DNA of 64,000 bases from Actinomucor elegans (lineage: Eukaryota > Mucoromycota > Mucoromycetes > Mucorales > Mucoraceae), in assembly GCA_026027325.1 (NCBI GenBank), contig JAMSLZ010000005.1, forward strand, positions 2,046,001 through 2,110,000, read 5' to 3'. Shown in pieces: positions 1 through 10,003 of this stretch. The position numbers were made by a program, and so were the translations under genes. The notes beneath the pieces were generated by a model. The model was not told the origin of the DNA. It was given only the letters and a program-made list of their open reading frames with translations, and searched no databases. Every line of letters starts with the position of its first letter. Within the stretch, counting starts at the first letter, position 1.

Positions 1-304
1 CCTTGCTTCTAAAGTATCTCAAATGTTGTCAAAAATATACCAGCTACCGCCATATTAAATTCTTTCATTTTTATTGGGTGTTGAAGACGTAAACTGACTT
101 CTTCTATTATGGTAGCTCCTTCTCCTTCTCCAGCTGAACGTTCAAAAATCAGGAATGCGTTTTGATACTCTGTTTAATAATACTTAACTTTCACTTCTAG
201 CTCGAGGATTTCATTTAAATATTTAATTAAGCGAGTAGATCGTTATTTGTATATTATTTTTTTTGGGAAATTTAAAATTAGACTTGTCATTTGGGTACCA
301 TAAA

Positions 305-581
305 ATGACTACAAGTCAAGAAAGAGCAGATATTATTAGCGCAGTATCTATTCAACTATATGCAGAATTGCTATTAATTTGTAAATTACGCGTATTTTCA
401 TATCCAACTTTCTTTCATCAATAAGTCTTACTGATAACCAAGTGTTGGGTCTGATTAATTTTCTAATACTCAGAATATTCCTACATATTGACTGTCATTT
501 ATTATTTCCAATCTTCATCAGCTAATTTTTTTTGTAGGTTTAACTGGGGCAGTTACCTGGACAGTTTTAATAGAAGTTTAG
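305..581 (+). CDS. possible tiny two-exon membrane peptide (39 aa), unrecognised
   Basis: A short ATG frame (305-380) joins in phase, through an intron with GTAAAT donor and a T-rich TTTGTAG acceptor (381-537), to a second exon (538-581), giving 39 codons and a stop. The C-terminal half is hydrophobic, with Leu/Ile/Val/Trp runs compatible with one membrane segment. I do not recognise a family. It may be a real micropeptide, the decayed N-terminus of a larger gene, or chance. The only support is the splice-phase fit and the hydrophobicity. Confidence 0.2.
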
Positions 582-1120
582 CGTTTTTCAATGACAGGAA
601 GCACGTTCCTGGTACCACATAAAGAAGGTTGACTGTGTCCAAAGACATACGATTTCGGATATCGAATAAGTTATATTATGTAGTACCCGGAGGAAAATCC
701 CTTCCAAGGTTTTATTTATAGTGCCTATTGTAGCCTATTGAGGTACCACGGAGCAAACAAGTATTGAAACGTCTTATCTATTGAAATCAACTACATAATT
801 TGTTCCATGTTGGTTTTTAGTGGTACGAGTAAGTTATATAGCATGGCCTAGAACTGATATTTTCCCCTGTTCCGCGGTTTAAAGGCTGACCCTGAATTCT
901 ACGCTAAAACGTATAAGGGTATCCCCCGATGACTCACTCATGAAAAAAAAAAACCTCATATAGGTAATAGATAATGCATAACGTTAATGCAAAACATTAT
1001 ATATCAGACCAAAATAGATGTAAGACCAAGAGATTAAGTGATAGTTTATAATGATAAAAGTAAGTTATAAGGAAATGATAGGATGATTTATATTACAAAA
1101 GGTGAGGATGATTTGCTTTT
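582..1120. other. intergenic, no gene seen
   Basis: AT-rich DNA downstream of the CofD-like gene. I see no extended frame with splice support and no RNA gene. It contains a poly-A run near 944-953. Confidence 0.5.
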
Positions 1121-2814
1121 TTAGGAATTATATACAATAGCTTCAATAGCTTCGGTAAAAGAGGCTTCGTTGTAAATGGGCTCACCAGACTCGGAGATAG
1201 CGCCTTTCATACAGACACATTTGATACCAAGTCTTTCAATAGCAGATACATCGACTTTGATTGCGCTATTATCAAGGTAGACCATATGAGTGATAAATGA
1301 GGAGACGGAGCTTGGGTAAAATGCGTTGTTTGGAAATGGAGGGTAACGGTGAGTGGGTGAAGAAGGCATACTTCCAATTGCCATACTTGATACATGTGAA
1401 TTGATTGAGTAAGATGAGGGTGGGGTATTAATAGTCGTACTTGTGACACTGCTGGTTCTACTACTACTAGCTATATAGTCAGGTACGTCTGGATCTTCAT
1501 CATCATCATCACATGATTCGTAGAATGCACGACGTGCGTCAATTTTTTGGCTTTCATTAAGTGCAGATGCAATAGCATTGATAAAGTCAAGAGCTGTATA
1601 GTCGTTGGTTTCACGATCATTTGTTCCGTTGAGTAACAGAATTTTGTGTTTTAAACTTTGTGATTGAACTACAGCGTTTCCAACACCGCGAAGAACGAGG
1701 CAAGGAATGAGAGAAGTATAGAGTGAGCCAATAGAGTAAACCAATGTCTTTTTGGACGACAGTTGACTTACAACCTTTGGGTTAGGAACAGGGTAGATCT
1801 CTTGACCATATTCATTGATGTAATATATACGATCAATAGGAGAAGCAAGCTTTTCATCCACTTGTTTAGAAAAGAATAGATTGGCATTCATGTTATCGTC
1901 GATTACTTTGGTTTCCGGTGTAATGTTGATAGGATCTTCAAAGAAACTGAACGCATCAATGGGGTTAGTGCGCTTTTTTCTGGGAGTGCATGCACCTTTG
2001 TTTCTCATTTGCTGTTGTTGGAAAGGTGAGGGATGAGATATCTCGCATTGGCCGACTAGTGTTTCTCCACTGACTAATGAAGCAGCTATTGTGGCTGTCT
2101 GGTTTGTATTTATAACTGGAACGACTGATGTAGGAGCAGACGTAATGCCGGTAATAGAAGCGAAAAGAAAGATGGCAGCTTCCAGTGAACCTGTAAACAA
2201 TCGAGCACCTGTCAAGAAGAAGTTGCCTATACTGCCGTTGCAAAAATTGAATCGTTTATGTGCTCTTTTCAGGATTTCAAAGTCGAATAGAGTCAGAAAT
2301 CCACGAATAGCTTCTCTCTTTTCAATCGAGATGTCATTCCAAAGGCTATGATTGGTGAGTTAGTCATCTTATATATATGCGCTATTTGATATCATATATA
2401 CCTATGACGTCCTTCCACAATTAAGGCCCATTCATCTCGAACTAACTGGAGGTTTTTATCGGCAGGTAAACGATAGCTCAACAAGTTTTTAATTGCTTTC
2501 ATTTCGACAGTTGTGTTTTCACCCAAGGTATCCATCAAGCGAATCAATCTGGAGCGAAGGTCACCAACACTGGGGCCACCCAAGACACGCAAGAGTTCGC
2601 TCTATTAGATTTTTTTTTTTTTTTTTTTTTTATTGAATAATTTGATTTTGAATCAAAAAATAAAGTTTGTTCTTACAGTGGATCCTCCATTATCAGAAAT
2701 ACCAAGAATGTAACTCACATCATTGGCACCAGTTTTGTGAAAGCCATCTAGAATATGATTGCAGGCTGAGCCACCTGAAAACACGACATAGGATGAAGGT
2801 TTTGATATGTTCAT
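1121..2814 (-). CDS. CofD/YvcK-like (UPF0052) phospholactate-transferase-fold protein
   Basis: Three exons, complement(1121-2345, 2402-2601, 2677-2814), encode about 520 aa. Residues 10-20 carry a Rossmann-type FSGGSACNHIL turn, followed by GISDNGGSTSELLR and GGPSVGDLR. This is the nucleotide-binding start of the CofD/YvcK family. A later NGSIGN motif in exon 3 is also diagnostic. Bacterial YvcK binds UDP-sugars and acts in cell-wall and carbon control; CofD transfers phospholactate. The fungal members (yeast YNL011C type) have no settled function, so no reaction is assigned. A Ser/Thr-rich insertion with an Asp/Glu run lies in the C-terminal third. The start at 2814 was chosen because the motif follows at once; an upstream in-frame ATG at 2847 would add a hydrophobic run that lies in probable UTR. 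Intron 2 holds a long T tract (about 2611-2630). Confidence 0.85.
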
Positions 2815-3297
2815 GGTTGTAAGAAAAAAAAGAAAGAATATAATCAAAAAAAGAAAACAGGCAGATCGGTATTATTTAAATAGTAAATCAAAAAAGCGGG
2901 GGGGTTTTAGAACTAAAACATATAGGCCAACTCCGGGGAAAAATTGAAAGATAGCGAATTTATTATCTTTCTTTGATAAGCCTCCGGTAGCCAATAGTAT
3001 TACTTACATTGGACTGATTCAGCCAGCGATCCATTCAAAAGAATTTCAGTTGATAAGATGAACGTATTATATAATGCTATCGCGTACAATTAGATCAGCT
3101 TGGTCATGTACAATTCCCATAAGCTTTTATCTTGCAATCAAATCCTTACTGGTTTTGGACCCATCTTATCAGAAGTGTCAGTTACACAATGAAAGGAAAA
3201 ACCGACCAATGGTTGTTACCATTCAAGGGTTGTTTGAAATATACCTTCTAATATCTTATGACTCCATGTGATAGTGATATTATAATAGTTTTTATTG
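2815..3297. other. intergenic, no gene seen
   Basis: Upstream DNA of the CofD-like gene and 3' flank of the membrane-protein gene. An open frame at 3074-3271 (+) has no splice, composition or family support. Confidence 0.5.
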
Positions 3298-4531
3298 TTA
3301 AAAATCAATATCTGCATTATAAACGCCAACCATGATACTTAGACCTGCTAATGTACAGCCTGATAATATGACCAAAACTTCTTTGGCAAAATCTTGTTTA
3401 TACCAGTTGATGCGGCTTGCGTTCGGTTCAGCGATGCAATAAAATGCGTACATTGGAAACGAAATAGCATAGATAAACTGGAAAATTACCCATCTAAAAA
3501 AATTATAGTTAGCCTCATAAAAACATCCAACTAGACTATACTTTACAGATAGAAATGATTAGCAAATGTAACTAGCGCATTTCCACCAGCATGAAGACCT
3601 GCAGCAATGTATAATATTGCGATATTAGAATGTACAGGTTCCTTGACATGATACTGAGGCTTTTTGGGATCATCATTTACTTCAAACCGTCCTTGCTGCA
3701 TTTGTTGAACTAATTTATCACATTCCTGAGCATATTCATCATTTGATTCGTCATCTCCGTCATTTGGTATCAAAGTACCAACACTAGCCTTGCCATGGAT
3801 AGCTTTATTATGATAGTAGAGTCTGCCTAGGTCAATACATAGCGCAAAATCAGTTGCAAGACCTTGAAACTTGAAAAAAAGTGCATCAAGCGGCCAAGGC
3901 ATGATAATAACTAGAAACATGGTAACTAGCAAGTAGATAAAACAAGTAGCGACGAAATTCCGATCCCTACAAATCAAAAATTTAGTTACATACCACCGTA
4001 CAACATGCTATTTACACTTTACAACAACGACTTCTGTCTAAACACAATATTGGAGAACAAGGCAATTTCAAACAAGTTGTGGAATACACCAAAAGAGGCC
4101 CAAATCCTACCAACGCTCATGACTGAAAAAGTGAAGGTGGCAAAAAAAGTAGAAATCAAATAAGCAAGCACAAGACCATTGAAAGCTCCAATGGAACGGC
4201 GACCGCGAGGCACTGATGGCAAATAAATGATAGTAATATGGAATATGGCAAACACTGTAGCTACTGCAATGGTAACAACTGAAAATATTGTTGTAGCGTT
4301 AAACGCGTCATCATTATAATCTAAAGACTACATTAAACGCGCGTCCTGTTGTCTATCTCTCTCTCTTTTTTTTTATATATATATATATCTACCTTCAATA
4401 TCTGCTATCCATGTTGGGATTGAAAATAATTTACTCAAATATCTGTTTGGCGCATTTGGGATCTCTGATAGCCATTTGGCCTCAACTAACCCGAGAACAC
4501 CCAGTAAGATTAATGCGATTGCTTTATACAT
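3298..4531 (-). CDS. seven-TM-like integral membrane protein with signal peptide, unknown
   Basis: Four exons, complement(3298-3493, 3547-3966, 4023-4320, 4393-4531), give about 350 aa in a continuous frame. The N-terminus is a short hydrophobic leader ending in VEA, followed by a 40-residue, probably luminal stretch with an N-A-T-T glycosylation sequon. About seven hydrophobic segments follow, in a GPCR-like spacing. Between segments lies an acidic loop (GDDESNDEYAQECDK region) and a PKKPQYH stretch. The C-tail is very short and ends in D-I-D-F. I do not recognise the family; a fungal seven-TM receptor or transporter-like protein are both possible. It is tail-to-head with the CofD-like gene on the same strand. 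Confidence 0.7.
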
Positions 4532-5126
4532 ACAGATAGTTCGTTTTGAAGAAAAAAATAGTTTCTACTTCCATTATCCTTGCCCCAGTATTTATACTAG
4601 CCCTTCTGTATATTTCCCCTTTTCTATTCAAATGTTATGGTACTGAAGAACGGTTAAAGATTCGGTTATCATTTAAGCAGTTGTTTTATTGGGGACCAGG
4701 GTCAAAAGTTGGTTATCAATACCCAGAAGTTTTTTGGGGCAAATTTCTCGATCAAAAGATAAAAGATAAAAGATAAAATAAAAAATAATACGTATGTTGA
4801 CTAGGTAGGCTGCCTCGGTTAAAAAATACTCTAGACCGAGTACAGTTACTATATAACGCGTTATTGGTAATAGTAATACTACAGGTGATCTCAAGTAGAA
4901 AACAATAAACATATCCAAGCGTTCGATTATGCAAGTTGAGTCATCGTGTGAAGGGACTGTAAGCCACTTTGTCCACGTTTTTTTCATTTTTAAGCGCCTA
5001 GACGCGCTCGAGAGCGTTACACCAAGATGGGTTGAATAGATGGGAGGCCCCAGAAGCTTGCGTTTTAACACTGTTTGGGTTTAATTCCATCTATTCCCTC
5101 TCGCAAACTTGAAAATAAAAAATTTC
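4532..5126. other. intergenic between membrane-protein gene and THI5
   Basis: Divergent promoter region. An open frame at 4546-4776 (+) starts with a basic then hydrophobic stretch but has no continuation or homology I recognise. Frames at 4673-5071 (-) look like chance. Confidence 0.45.
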
Positions 5127-5133
5127 TATAAAA
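5127..5133 (+). promoter_or_regulatory. TATA box of THI5
   Basis: TATAAAA lies about 60 bp upstream of the THI5 ATG, the same spacing seen at several other strongly promoted genes here (chitinase, questin-oxidase-like, PEBP gene), implying short 5' leaders. Confidence 0.6.
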
Positions 5134-5191
5134 GACCCATTGAACACGCCATCTAGTTTATTTCTTATCTTTTTTATCATTACTCTTAACA

Positions 5192-6291
5192 ATGACTACC
5201 ACTGACAAAATCACTGTTCTCTTAAACTGGAAGGCTACTCCTTATCATTTGCCTCTCTTCTTGGCATCCAAGCTTGGTTATTTTACTGAGGAAGGCATTA
5301 AAGTCGCCATCCTTGAGCCCAATGACCCTTCTGATGTTACCGAAATCATCGGCTCTGGAAAGGTTGACCTTGGTCTCAAAGCCATGATCCATACTATTGC
5401 CGGAAAAGCCCGAGGTTATCCCATCAAGTCCATCGGTACCCTTTTGGATGAACCTTTCACAGGTGTGATCCATTTGAGTCACAAGAGTGGAATTACCAAG
5501 GACTTCAAGTCTCTTCGCGGTAAACGTATTGGTTACGTTGGCGAATTCGGCAAGATCCAATTGGATGAATTGACAAGTCATTTTGGTATGACTCCTAATG
5601 ACTACGATGCTATTCGTGTTGGTATGAATGTAACTGACTCTATCATTCGTGGTGATATTGATGCCGGTATTGGCATCGAAAACGTTCAACAAGTCGAGCT
5701 CGAAGAATGGTCTGTCCAACAAGGAAGATCTCGCGATGATGTCCAAATGCTTCGTATCGATGAATTGGCAGAATTGGGCTGTTGTTGTTTCTGTTCGGTA
5801 AAGTAGATCTGTTGGCTCGCTGTATATAAAAGAAGCTAACCTTCTCCTATTTCTTCTAGATTCTTTACATTGGTAATGAGGAGTTTATCAAGAACAACCC
5901 TGAAAAGGTTGAAAAATACCTTCGTGCCATCAAGCGTGCTACTGATTATATGGTTGCTGATCCTGTTGATGCTTACAAAAAATACACTGAGATGAAGCCT
6001 CACTTGGACTCTGATATCAACCGCAAAATCTTCCAAAGATCTTTCCGCTACTTCTCTCGTGATCTTAAGAATGTTGAACGTGATTGGAACAAGGTCACCA
6101 ACTACTGCAAGCGTCTTAACATTGTTGACGCCTCTTTCAACCAAAACCAAACCAACGAATTCTTGACTTGGCCCTTGCTCCCCGAATCTCAACCTGGTGT
6201 TGAGCCTCCTACTGTTGAAACTGGTGTTGTAGATGGTGGTTGTTCCCGCTGCCACCATAGCAGCATTGCCCAGCCTGAAATCTTTGTTTGA
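5192..6291 (+). CDS. THI5: 4-amino-5-hydroxymethyl-2-methylpyrimidine phosphate synthase (THI5/NMT1)
   Basis: Two exons (5192-5797, 5860-6291) encode 345 aa. The family makes the pyrimidine half of thiamine from a histidine of its own chain and pyridoxal phosphate, and is therefore a single-turnover enzyme. The sequence shows the conserved GLKAMIH block with Lys63 and His67, matching the PLP-binding Lys and donor His of the yeast protein. The iron-binding CCCFC motif lies just before the intron. [18 protein letters not shown] and [10 protein letters not shown] blocks are also conserved, so the enzyme should be active. The C-terminus carries a Pro/Gly tail and a CSRCHH stretch. The stop codon abuts a strong GTAAGT splice donor, and a TPP aptamer lies 190 bp further on, so expression is very likely thiamine-controlled. 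Confidence 0.96.
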
Positions 6292-6483
6292 GTAAGTTTT
6301 TTTCTTTCAAATAGTAATATTTATATTTCAAACTTGTATACTAACCATCTCTGACTGCTAACGTTTTTTTTCTTTTTTTTGTATTTATTTCAATTTTCTT
6401 TTCATACAATCTATACTAACTCTTATATACTATACCCCTCACTTACTTTCATATTCTTTTCTGACCTTATTGAATAATAACAG
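6292..6483 (+). other. predicted 3'-UTR intron of THI5
   Basis: GTAAGT begins at 6292, the base after the TGA stop. A CTGAC branch-site match sits at 6461-6465, and the AACAG acceptor ends at 6483. At 192 bp it is longer than most introns in this window. The acceptor G (6483) and the next two bases can pair with 6592-6594 in an extension of the aptamer P1 stem, coupling splice-site access to ligand binding. This is inference from sequence; no transcript was seen. Confidence 0.7.
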
Positions 6484-6594
6484 GTCAACGCTAGGGGTGC
6501 CTTGAATTTGTTCTAAACATGTTCGTGTAAGGCTGAGATCTTAAACCCTTAATTACCTGATCAGGCTAGTACCTGCGAAGGGAAGCGTTGGACC
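6484..6594 (+). promoter_or_regulatory. TPP (thiamine pyrophosphate) riboswitch aptamer in THI5 3' UTR
   Basis: All hallmark blocks of the THI element occur in order. P1 is CAACGCT (6486-6492) with AGCGTTG (6584-6590). P2 is AGGGGT (6493-6498) with ACCCTT (6545-6550). P3 is GCCTT (6499-6503) with AAGGC (6529-6533). The pyrimidine-sensing loop CTGAGA is at 6533-6538. The pyrophosphate-sensing arm begins ACCTGATC, has P5 CAGG/CCTG (6562-6565 with 6572-6575), and ends GCGAAGGGAAGCG. Fungal TPP riboswitches are best known from 5' introns of NMT1 and THI4; a position after the stop codon resembles plant THIC instead. A likely poly(A) region (TATAATAAAAAA, about 6620) follows. Confidence 0.94.
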
Positions 6595-6796
6595 TCTTAA
6601 TTCTTCAATATCCTTTTATATTTATAATAAAAAAGTCTTGAAGTAATTGTTGCAATATAACATACGTTTTTCTTTTCTACTTCGTTAAATGTGTCCATAA
6701 GTTGTGTATTCTTCAAAGCCTAACAATTTGAGCCTAAGAGAATTTTCTCAGGTTCCCCTCCCCTCCTGAATTCTGTTTTTTTTCAACGTTTTTACA

Positions 6797-6850
6797 TGAC
6801 GGATTCTAGTTTAATATTACATCTGATGACTAACATATGACTAAATTATT
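6797..6850 (+). repeat. GCATCTGA-core dispersed repeat, copy 1 (partial)
   Basis: GACGGATTCTAGTTTAAT followed by ATTACATCTGATGA matches the first half of the unit at 12792. Confidence 0.55.
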
Positions 6851-7048
6851 AAGAGTATACAGCATTTCATCATTCGAATATACATTACATATATTTCATG
6901 TAACATAGTTCTAATAATCAATATCATCCAGAGATCAGGGCTTAGTATCTCATCTGTGTATTGTTCCATACTGAAGATTTTATTTAATTGAATACAACTA
7001 GTATACTTTCACTTATCTGTAAATTCCACACATTTCATGTTATCTATT

Positions 7049-7150
7049 GATCTCTCCACTAAACTCGATAAAATGTCACATCTGAATAGTCTTTCATGTT
7101 CCAAATGAGAGGCTACATCCACTAGATCCTTTGCTTAACTGAAATGCAAT
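7049..7150 (+). repeat. GCATCTGA-core dispersed repeat, copy 2
   Basis: Starts GATCTCTCCACTAA, then AAAATGTCACATCTGAATAG, then a CATGTTCCAAATGAG block. It lies about 164 bp upstream of copy 3 in the same orientation. Confidence 0.65.
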
Positions 7151-7212
7151 TAACATGCTTTATTTATCAATGAATTAGCTACATGTCATATGGCAATAAG
7201 TATTTATCTTTA

Positions 7213-7300
7213 GATCTCCCTGCCGATCTTGATCCAATGCCGCATCTGATTAGTACAGAATTGGCTACTGTATCCATTGATATCCTTAGTTAATCAAAGT
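7213..7300 (+). repeat. GCATCTGA-core dispersed repeat, copy 3
   Basis: Contains GATCTCCCTGCCGATCTTGA, CCAATGCCGCATCTGATTAG and TGTATCCATTGATA in the order seen in the other copies. Confidence 0.7.
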
Positions 7301-7497
7301 GTCTGTATATAACGAACACAGCCTATAGTATAACACGTTATTAGGTAATAAATTGAATCAATTCAAATCATTGTGTAGAAAATAATGAATAGTAGCCAAA
7401 GTAAAAAAAAATTTTATACAAAAAGATATACATAAGATACGAAACCGTATATATGGATGAATGAGAGTAATTAATTATAGGAATAATATCTATTGAT

Positions 7498-9791
7498 CTA
7501 TGGGGCATCTTTGGGACAAATAATTTCCTTGTAATCTTTGATAGTGCCAGAAAACTTGTTGAGAACACCGCCTTCACAAATCCAAATCTCATTACAAACA
7601 GTATTAATAAATCTTTCATCGTGAGAGACAATAATAACACCACCGTTGAATCGGGCAAGGGCTTCTTGCAATGCATCCATGGACTCCATATCCAAATGGT
7701 TAGTAGGTTCATCAAGCACCAAGATGTGAGGGTTTTGCATACTAAGACAAGCAAAAGCGACACGCGACTTTTGACCACCAGACAATGTCTTCATGACTTG
7801 AAGACCCACCATACCAGTAATACCAAAAGAACCCAGATGGCGACGATATTCCTCTTCAGTTTTACCAGGGAAACGATCAGCCATGAATCCGACTGCATTC
7901 TTTGTCAAATCCAGTTGATCAATATGATGTTGTGTAAAGTAGGCGATACGAAGACGGCCGTTTCTATGCACTGTACCAGAAGAAGGCTTGTTCTCTTCTG
8001 TTAGTAATTTCAACATGGTAGATTTACCAGCACCGTTAGGACCCACAACAGCAATACGGGAATCCATTCTCAAATCAATATTGACGTGACGAATAATAGT
8101 TTTTTCAGGGCTGTAGCCAAAAGTGACTTCAGACATTTGAAGAATAGGTGGTGATAATTGATCTGCTTCAGGGAATTGAAAGGTAATCAGCTTTTCATCC
8201 TCAGGAGGTTCCAAGATAGGCAACTTCTCCAAGATCTTAATCTTGGATTGTGCTTGAGGAGCACGCTTAGCATTATATCTCCAGCGATCAATAAAGTCTT
8301 GAAGATGTTTACGATATTGCTCTTGAGATTCATATTCTCTGAGTTGGGCTTTACGACGTTCTTGCTTGGTGGCATGGAAGTTTGTAAAGTTACCCTTGTA
8401 GTAATCCAATTTCTCGGAGTGCATGTATAAAATATCAGTAGCTACTTCGTCCAAGAATTCTCTGTCGTGAGAAACGACAAGCAGTGTATTTGTCCAGGAT
8501 TGGAGATACTTTTCCAACCAAACAATGGCAGGGATCTAACATAGAAAGTGAATAACTTGGTCATTGCATATCAAATCAACCTACATCCAACATGTTATCA
8601 GGTTCATCAAGCATCAAAACATCAGGTTTACAGAACAAGGCACGAGCAAGAGAGATTCTCATTCTCCAACCACCAGAGAACTCTCGTGTAGGTCTCTTTT
8701 GTTGGGCAGCATCGAAACCGAGACCTGCCAAAATAGCAGAAGCTTTACTCTCAGCCTTGTCACTCTCAATTTCAGAAAGTTTACTAAAGACTTCTTTCAG
8801 CTCAGTGTTCAATTGATCTTTGTCGGCTTCCAAGGATTTCTTTTCTTCTTCACTTAGTTCATCATCCTCTTCCTGTTCAGCTTCAATGGCATTAATTCTA
8901 GCTGACAACTCACGTTCTTTTTCAAGTAAATGTTCACGCCAAACATCAGCACGAAGCACCATTTCAATTGCAGGTGTATCATCGCCTACAACCTATGATA
9001 AAAAAAAAAAATAGGTAAGAAAACGCATATTGCTGTATACAACAATGACTTGCCTCTTGCTCAACATAAAGAATAGAGATATGCTGAGGTACAGCAATTT
9101 CACGACGCGACATGGCTCTCAACAAAGTAGATTTACCAATACCGTTTTTACCAACAACACCATAACGTCTACCAAAGGCAATAGTCAAATTGGCGTCTGT
9201 CAAAATACGACGACCAGCAAACGAAATATCGAAATTTTCGACCTTGATATCCTTGTTCTTTCCTTTGGTGGTAGTGTAATCCAAGATAGGATTGTATAGT
9301 TTGTATTCTTCCTGCAAAGCTTTCTGTTCGTTCAACAAACGCGAGGCTTCGTATTCAACCTTGGTGTTATTTCTTTCATTACGCTTAGCCATCTTGGCCG
9401 CAATCTTGGCTTCAGCCTTACGTAATTTCTCTTGGTTGACCTGCGACTGAATACGACGACCTGAAGCATGTTCCAAATCAACTGTACCTCGACCGAGACT
9501 GGACGTGGCCGAGATACCATTTTGACTGCCCATAGTGAAAGAATGCTCGAGCTTGGATAGTTTGGCAGGTGCAGCAGCTTTTTGGTTGGCCTGTAAAAGT
9601 TTCGATAAATGGTCGCATAGCTCATCAATTTTATCCTCGTCACCACCCGCGTCAATCAAAATGGGCTTGATGAAATCAGCAATAGCATCTTCATCGTCTT
9701 CAAAGTCGTTTTCTCGGAGATAACCATCAATGTATTCAATGATGGCTTCATCAGCCCCGGGAACTGCCTTTCTAATGAGTTGAATGGACAT
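7498..9791 (-). CDS. GCN20: GCN20 / ABCF3 ATP-binding protein, translational control
   Basis: Three exons, complement(7498-8535, 8585-8992, 9054-9791), encode 727 aa, normal for Gcn20/ABCF3. This soluble ABC-F protein works with Gcn1 on ribosomes to activate the eIF2 kinase Gcn2 when uncharged tRNA accumulates. The N-terminal 200 residues form the Gcn1-binding, charged region. NBD1 has Walker A GKNGIGKST, the signature SGGWRMR and a Walker B reading LDEPDNMLD, the Asn-Met variant typical of ABCF3/Gcn20. NBD2 has GPNGAGKST, LSGGQKSR and LDEPTNHLD. The charged linker between NBDs carries the R-Y-N-A-K-R-A-P-Q-A-Q-S segment. The first intron (8993-9053) must use a GC donor (GAG|GCAAGT) to keep the frame. 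It shares a 212-bp divergent promoter with eIF3l, another translation gene. Confidence 0.96.
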
Positions 9792-10003
9792 TTATGTACA
9801 GTAAAGAACTTTTTTTTTTTCAACAGCTTGACCCTTTCGCTTAAAATAAGTATTTGGTTAACCGCAGTATTGTTTGTGGCTCAGCAAGGTTATGTGACTT
9901 GCGTTCCTTGTTTCCGAAGCTCCAATTTTTTTAGGACGGCCAATGTACTTTTGAGTCAATAGTGTACCCATCAATAGCTTTTTTTTTTTTCACTAATTAA
10001 ACA

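Larger units (their letters stand above)
6595..7497. other. intergenic with copies of a dispersed repeat
   Basis: Convergent 3' flanks of THI5 and GCN20. No gene was seen. It holds three copies of the GCATCTGA-core repeat (listed separately). An open frame at 7368-7778 (-) is a frame shadow of GCN20. Confidence 0.6.

Noticed and set aside
5222..5746. Long minus-strand frame opposite THI5
   Set aside because: Antisense shadow of a conserved enzyme exon; no start context or family match.
7368..7778. Minus-strand frame of 136 codons at the GCN20 3' end
   Set aside because: Other-frame shadow of the second ABC domain.
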